From NCBI GenBank assembly GCA_963708455.1, contig CAVPSQ010000010.1, forward strand, positions 1,240,001 to 1,304,000: 64,000 nucleotides of DNA, given 5' to 3'. Shown in pieces: positions 61,823-64,000 of this stretch. Origin of the DNA: CAIMUS01 sp963708455 (GTDB lineage: Bacteria > Pseudomonadota > Gammaproteobacteria > Competibacterales > Competibacteraceae). The notes beneath the pieces are model-generated. The model did no database searches, was not told the DNA's origin, and saw nothing but the letters and a program-made list of their open reading frames with translations. The position numbers and the translations under genes are program-made. The first letter of the stretch is position 1, and each line of letters begins with the position of its first letter.

Positions 61823-64000
61823 ATGCTACCGACAGCTCATGAAAATCTCTATCGAGAGATTCAATCGTTCATTCCTGCAGAGCGGCTGGTCCGCGATCCT
61901 TTGCGCACCCTGGCTTACGGCACCGACGCCAGCATGTACCGGCTGATTCCCAAGCTGGTGGTGAGCACCGCTAACGAAGAAGAAGTCCGCCGCATCCTCA
62001 CTCTGGCGCGCCAGCACAAAACCCCGGTGACGTTCCGTGCGGCGGGCACCAGTCTGTCCGGTCAGGCGATCACAGATTCGATTCTGCTGACACTGGGAGA
62101 CGGCTGGCGGGGCTGGCGGATCGATGCAGAGGCGGCGGCTATCAGCCTACAACCGGCGGTGATCGGCAGCCATGCCAACCGCTATCTGGCTGCTTACAAC
62201 AAAAAGATTGGCCCCGATCCGGCCTCTATCAACGCCTGCCAGATCGGTGGCATCGCCGCCAATAACGCCAGCGGCATGTGCTGCGGCACGGCGCAGAACA
62301 GCTACAACACCCTGAAAAGCATGCGGCTGATTCTGGCGGACGGCACCCTGGTGGATACCGGCGACGAGACCAGCCGTCAATCGTTCGCCCAAAGCCACGG
62401 CGAGCTGCTGAATGGACTGGCCGAACTGGGTCGCCGCACCCGCGACAATACCGCGCTGGCCGAGCGTATCCGCAGTAAATTCAAGATCAAGAACACCTGT
62501 GGCTACAGCCTCAACGCACTGGTGGATTTCGAAGATCCTTTCGAGATCCTGCAGCATTTAATGATTGGTTCTGAAGGAACCCTCGGTTTTATCGCCGAGA
62601 TCACCTACCACACGGTGGTGGAGCACACGCACAAAGCCAGCGCGCTGCTGTTCTTCCCGGATGTCAAAACTGCTTGCGAGGCCGTGACCATCCTCAAATC
62701 GCAACCGGTGGCGGCGGCGGAACTGATGGATCGCGCCTCGCTGCGGGCGGTGGAGGAAAAGCCGGGCATGCCGGACTTTCTGAAAACCCTGTCCAAAACC
62801 GCCGCCGCGGTGCTGGTCGAAACGCGCGCGCTGGACGCCGCCAGCCTCCAGATCCAGGCGAATGCCATTCGGCAGGCGCTGGCGCCGATAGCCATGCTGT
62901 TCCCGGCCGAGTTTACCGACAAGCCAGAGGAGTTCGGCAAGCTCTGGGCCGTGCGCCAGGGATTGTTCACCTCGGTCGGCTCGGTGCGCGAAACCGGCAG
63001 CACGGTGATCATCGAAGACGTCGCCTTCCCCATTCCCCGCCTGGCAGAGGCGACCGTAGAGCTGCAGGATCTATTCGAGCAACATGGCTACCACGAGGCC
63101 ATCATCTTCGGCCACGCGCTGGAGGGCAACCTGCACTTTGTCATTACGCCGAATTTCGGCAAGCCCGGCGAAGTGGAACGTTACCAGCGCTTCATGGATG
63201 AGATTTGCGCTATGGTGGTCAACCAATACGACGGCTCTCTCAAAGCGGAACACGGTACCGGCCGCAACATGGCGCCCTTCGTGGAAATGGAATGGGGGGA
63301 ACAGGCGTATGGCCTGATGCAGGCCATCAAGGCACTGTTTGATCCCGACGCTATTCTCAATCCCGGCGTCATCCTCAATAGCGACCCGCTGGTGCACACC
63401 AAAGACATCAAAGCGATGTACGCCGTCGACCCGCTGGTGGATAAATGCATCGAGTGCGGCTTCTGCGAATCGACTTGTCCCTCCCACGCGATTACCCTGT
63501 CACCGCGCCAGCGCATCGTGAGCTTGCGGGAAATAGCACGCCTGGAGGCGCTGGGGACAGAACCTCTGCGATATAAACAGATCCAGGCCGACTACCCTTA
63601 TCAGGGCATCGACACCTGCGCGGTGGACAGCCTGTGCTGGCTGAGCTGTCCGGTGGGTATCGACACCGGCAAGATGACCAAGAAACTGCGCGCCGGACAG
63701 CACGGGGAAAAAGCCCAGAAGGTGGCGGACTGGGCAGCCAATCATTTCGGCGGCGTAGCGCGCGCCGTGCGCGCCGGCCTGGCGACCGCCGACGTGGCTC
63801 ACGCCATGCTGGGCACCGCCGCCATGAGCCGGCTGACTGGTGGCATGCGCGCCCTGTCCGGCAAACGCATGCCGTTGTGGAATCCGTCTATGCCCAGGCC
63901 GGCCAGGGCGGTGGTCTCGCCGGGCGATGGCGGCGGCCGGGACCGGGTAGTGTATTTTCCCAGTTGCGCCAGCCGCACCATGGGGCCGGCCCGGGGCGAC
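61823..64000 (+). CDS. FAD and [4Fe-4S] D-lactate dehydrogenase (runs off the window)
   Basis: Open from ATG 61823 (GAGCGAGG upstream) to the window end, 726 codons. The FAD-binding PCMH fold is seen in PVTFRAAGTSLSGQAITDSI, GIAANNASGMCCGT and GSEGTLGFIAEIT, the oxidase C-terminal part in FGHALEGNLHFVI and EHGTGRNMAPFVE. A ferredoxin-type CIECGFCESTCPS and a second Cys cluster begin a GlcF-like domain. This GlcD-GlcF fusion is typical of the D-lactate dehydrogenase found beside lutABC, giving use of both lactate enantiomers. Confidence 0.93.
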   Translation, partial: MLPTAHENLYREIQSFIPAERLVRDPLRTLAYGTDASMYRLIPKLVVSTANEEEVRRILTLARQHKTPVTFRAAGTSLSGQAITDSILLTLGDGWRGWRIDAEAAAISLQPAVIGSHANRYLAAYNKKIGPDPASINACQIGGIAANNASGMCCGTAQNSYNTLKSMRLILADGTLVDTGDETSRQSFAQSHGELLNGLAELGRRTRDNTALAERIRSKFKIKNTCGYSLNALVDFEDPFEILQHLMIGSEGTLGFIAEITYHTVVEHTHKASALLFFPDVKTACEAVTILKSQPVAAAELMDRASLRAVEEKPGMPDFLKTLSKTAAAVLVETRALDAASLQIQANAIRQALAPIAMLFPAEFTDKPEEFGKLWAVRQGLFTSVGSVRETGSTVIIEDVAFPIPRLAEATVELQDLFEQHGYHEAIIFGHALEGNLHFVITPNFGKPGEVERYQRFMDEICAMVVNQYDGSLKAEHGTGRNMAPFVEMEWGEQAYGLMQAIKALFDPDAILNPGVILNSDPLVHTKDIKAMYAVDPLVDKCIECGFCESTCPSHAITLSPRQRIVSLREIARLEALGTEPLRYKQIQADYPYQGIDTCAVDSLCWLSCPVGIDTGKMTKKLRAGQHGEKAQKVADWAANHFGGVARAVRAGLATADVAHAMLGTAAMSRLTGGMRALSGKRMPLWNPSMPRPARAVVSPGDGGGRDRVVYFPSCASRTMGPARGD

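Overview
This window looks like a chromosomal segment of a gammaproteobacterium. That reading rests on the GC-rich genes, opgG/opgH glucan synthesis, yggL, the LutABC lactate genes and an alpha-E/ATP-grasp/transglutaminase cluster. The Uma2 and kinesin-light-chain-type TPR proteins together with several dispersed palindromic repeats resemble Competibacteraceae or Chromatiales genomes, but that placement is an inference, not a test.

Layout. 0-1.1 kb: start of gltD and a MIF-like tautomerase. 1.4-7.2 kb: a cassette region whose genes all read on the minus strand, with at least three attC-like recombination sites, no integron integrase in the window, two DUF4160/DUF2442 pairs, a frameshifted methyltransferase, a group II intron that has lost most of its reverse transcriptase, and a brnT toxin gene cut by an IS4-family element with an exact 9-bp target duplication. 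7.8-18.1 kb: housekeeping genes, namely opgG-orf-opgH, an alpha/beta hydrolase, the cdd-deoC-deoA pyrimidine salvage operon, a RelE/RelB-like pair beside a degenerate attC, and a PAS histidine kinase.

18.1-26.7 kb is a decaying accessory zone: two Uma2 paralogues, a gene broken in three frames, an IS481-family element, a TPR-CHAT gene fused out of frame by a deletion, and a VapBC pair with a frameshifted toxin. 26.7-37.6 kb holds the most interesting locus: a tight four-gene operon of HTH-SNF2 helicase-DUF3883, NYN-domain protein, DUF1156 adenine methylase and DUF499 ATPase. It looks like a restriction/defence system with a possible self-operator over its promoter. 37.7-40.1 kb: yggL, small membrane proteins, MipA and several gene remnants.

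40.2-64 kb is mostly core: bioA, a low-GC beta-propeller lipoprotein, a UMF1-type transporter, the transglutaminase/ATP-grasp/alpha-E cluster with an NtrC-like site in its divergent promoter, then a cluster encoding homologues of the decaprenyl-phosphoarabinose pathway (UbiA prenyltransferase with a PAP2-like protein, DprE1-like oxidase, DprE2-like reductase) followed by an epimerase, a flavin oxidoreductase and GtrA. It ends with PPK2 and a lactate oxidation operon (lutABC plus a FAD/Fe-S D-lactate dehydrogenase that runs off the end).

Many accessory genes, and one gene in an otherwise intact envelope operon, carry single-base frameshifts. Some of these may be assembly errors rather than biology.
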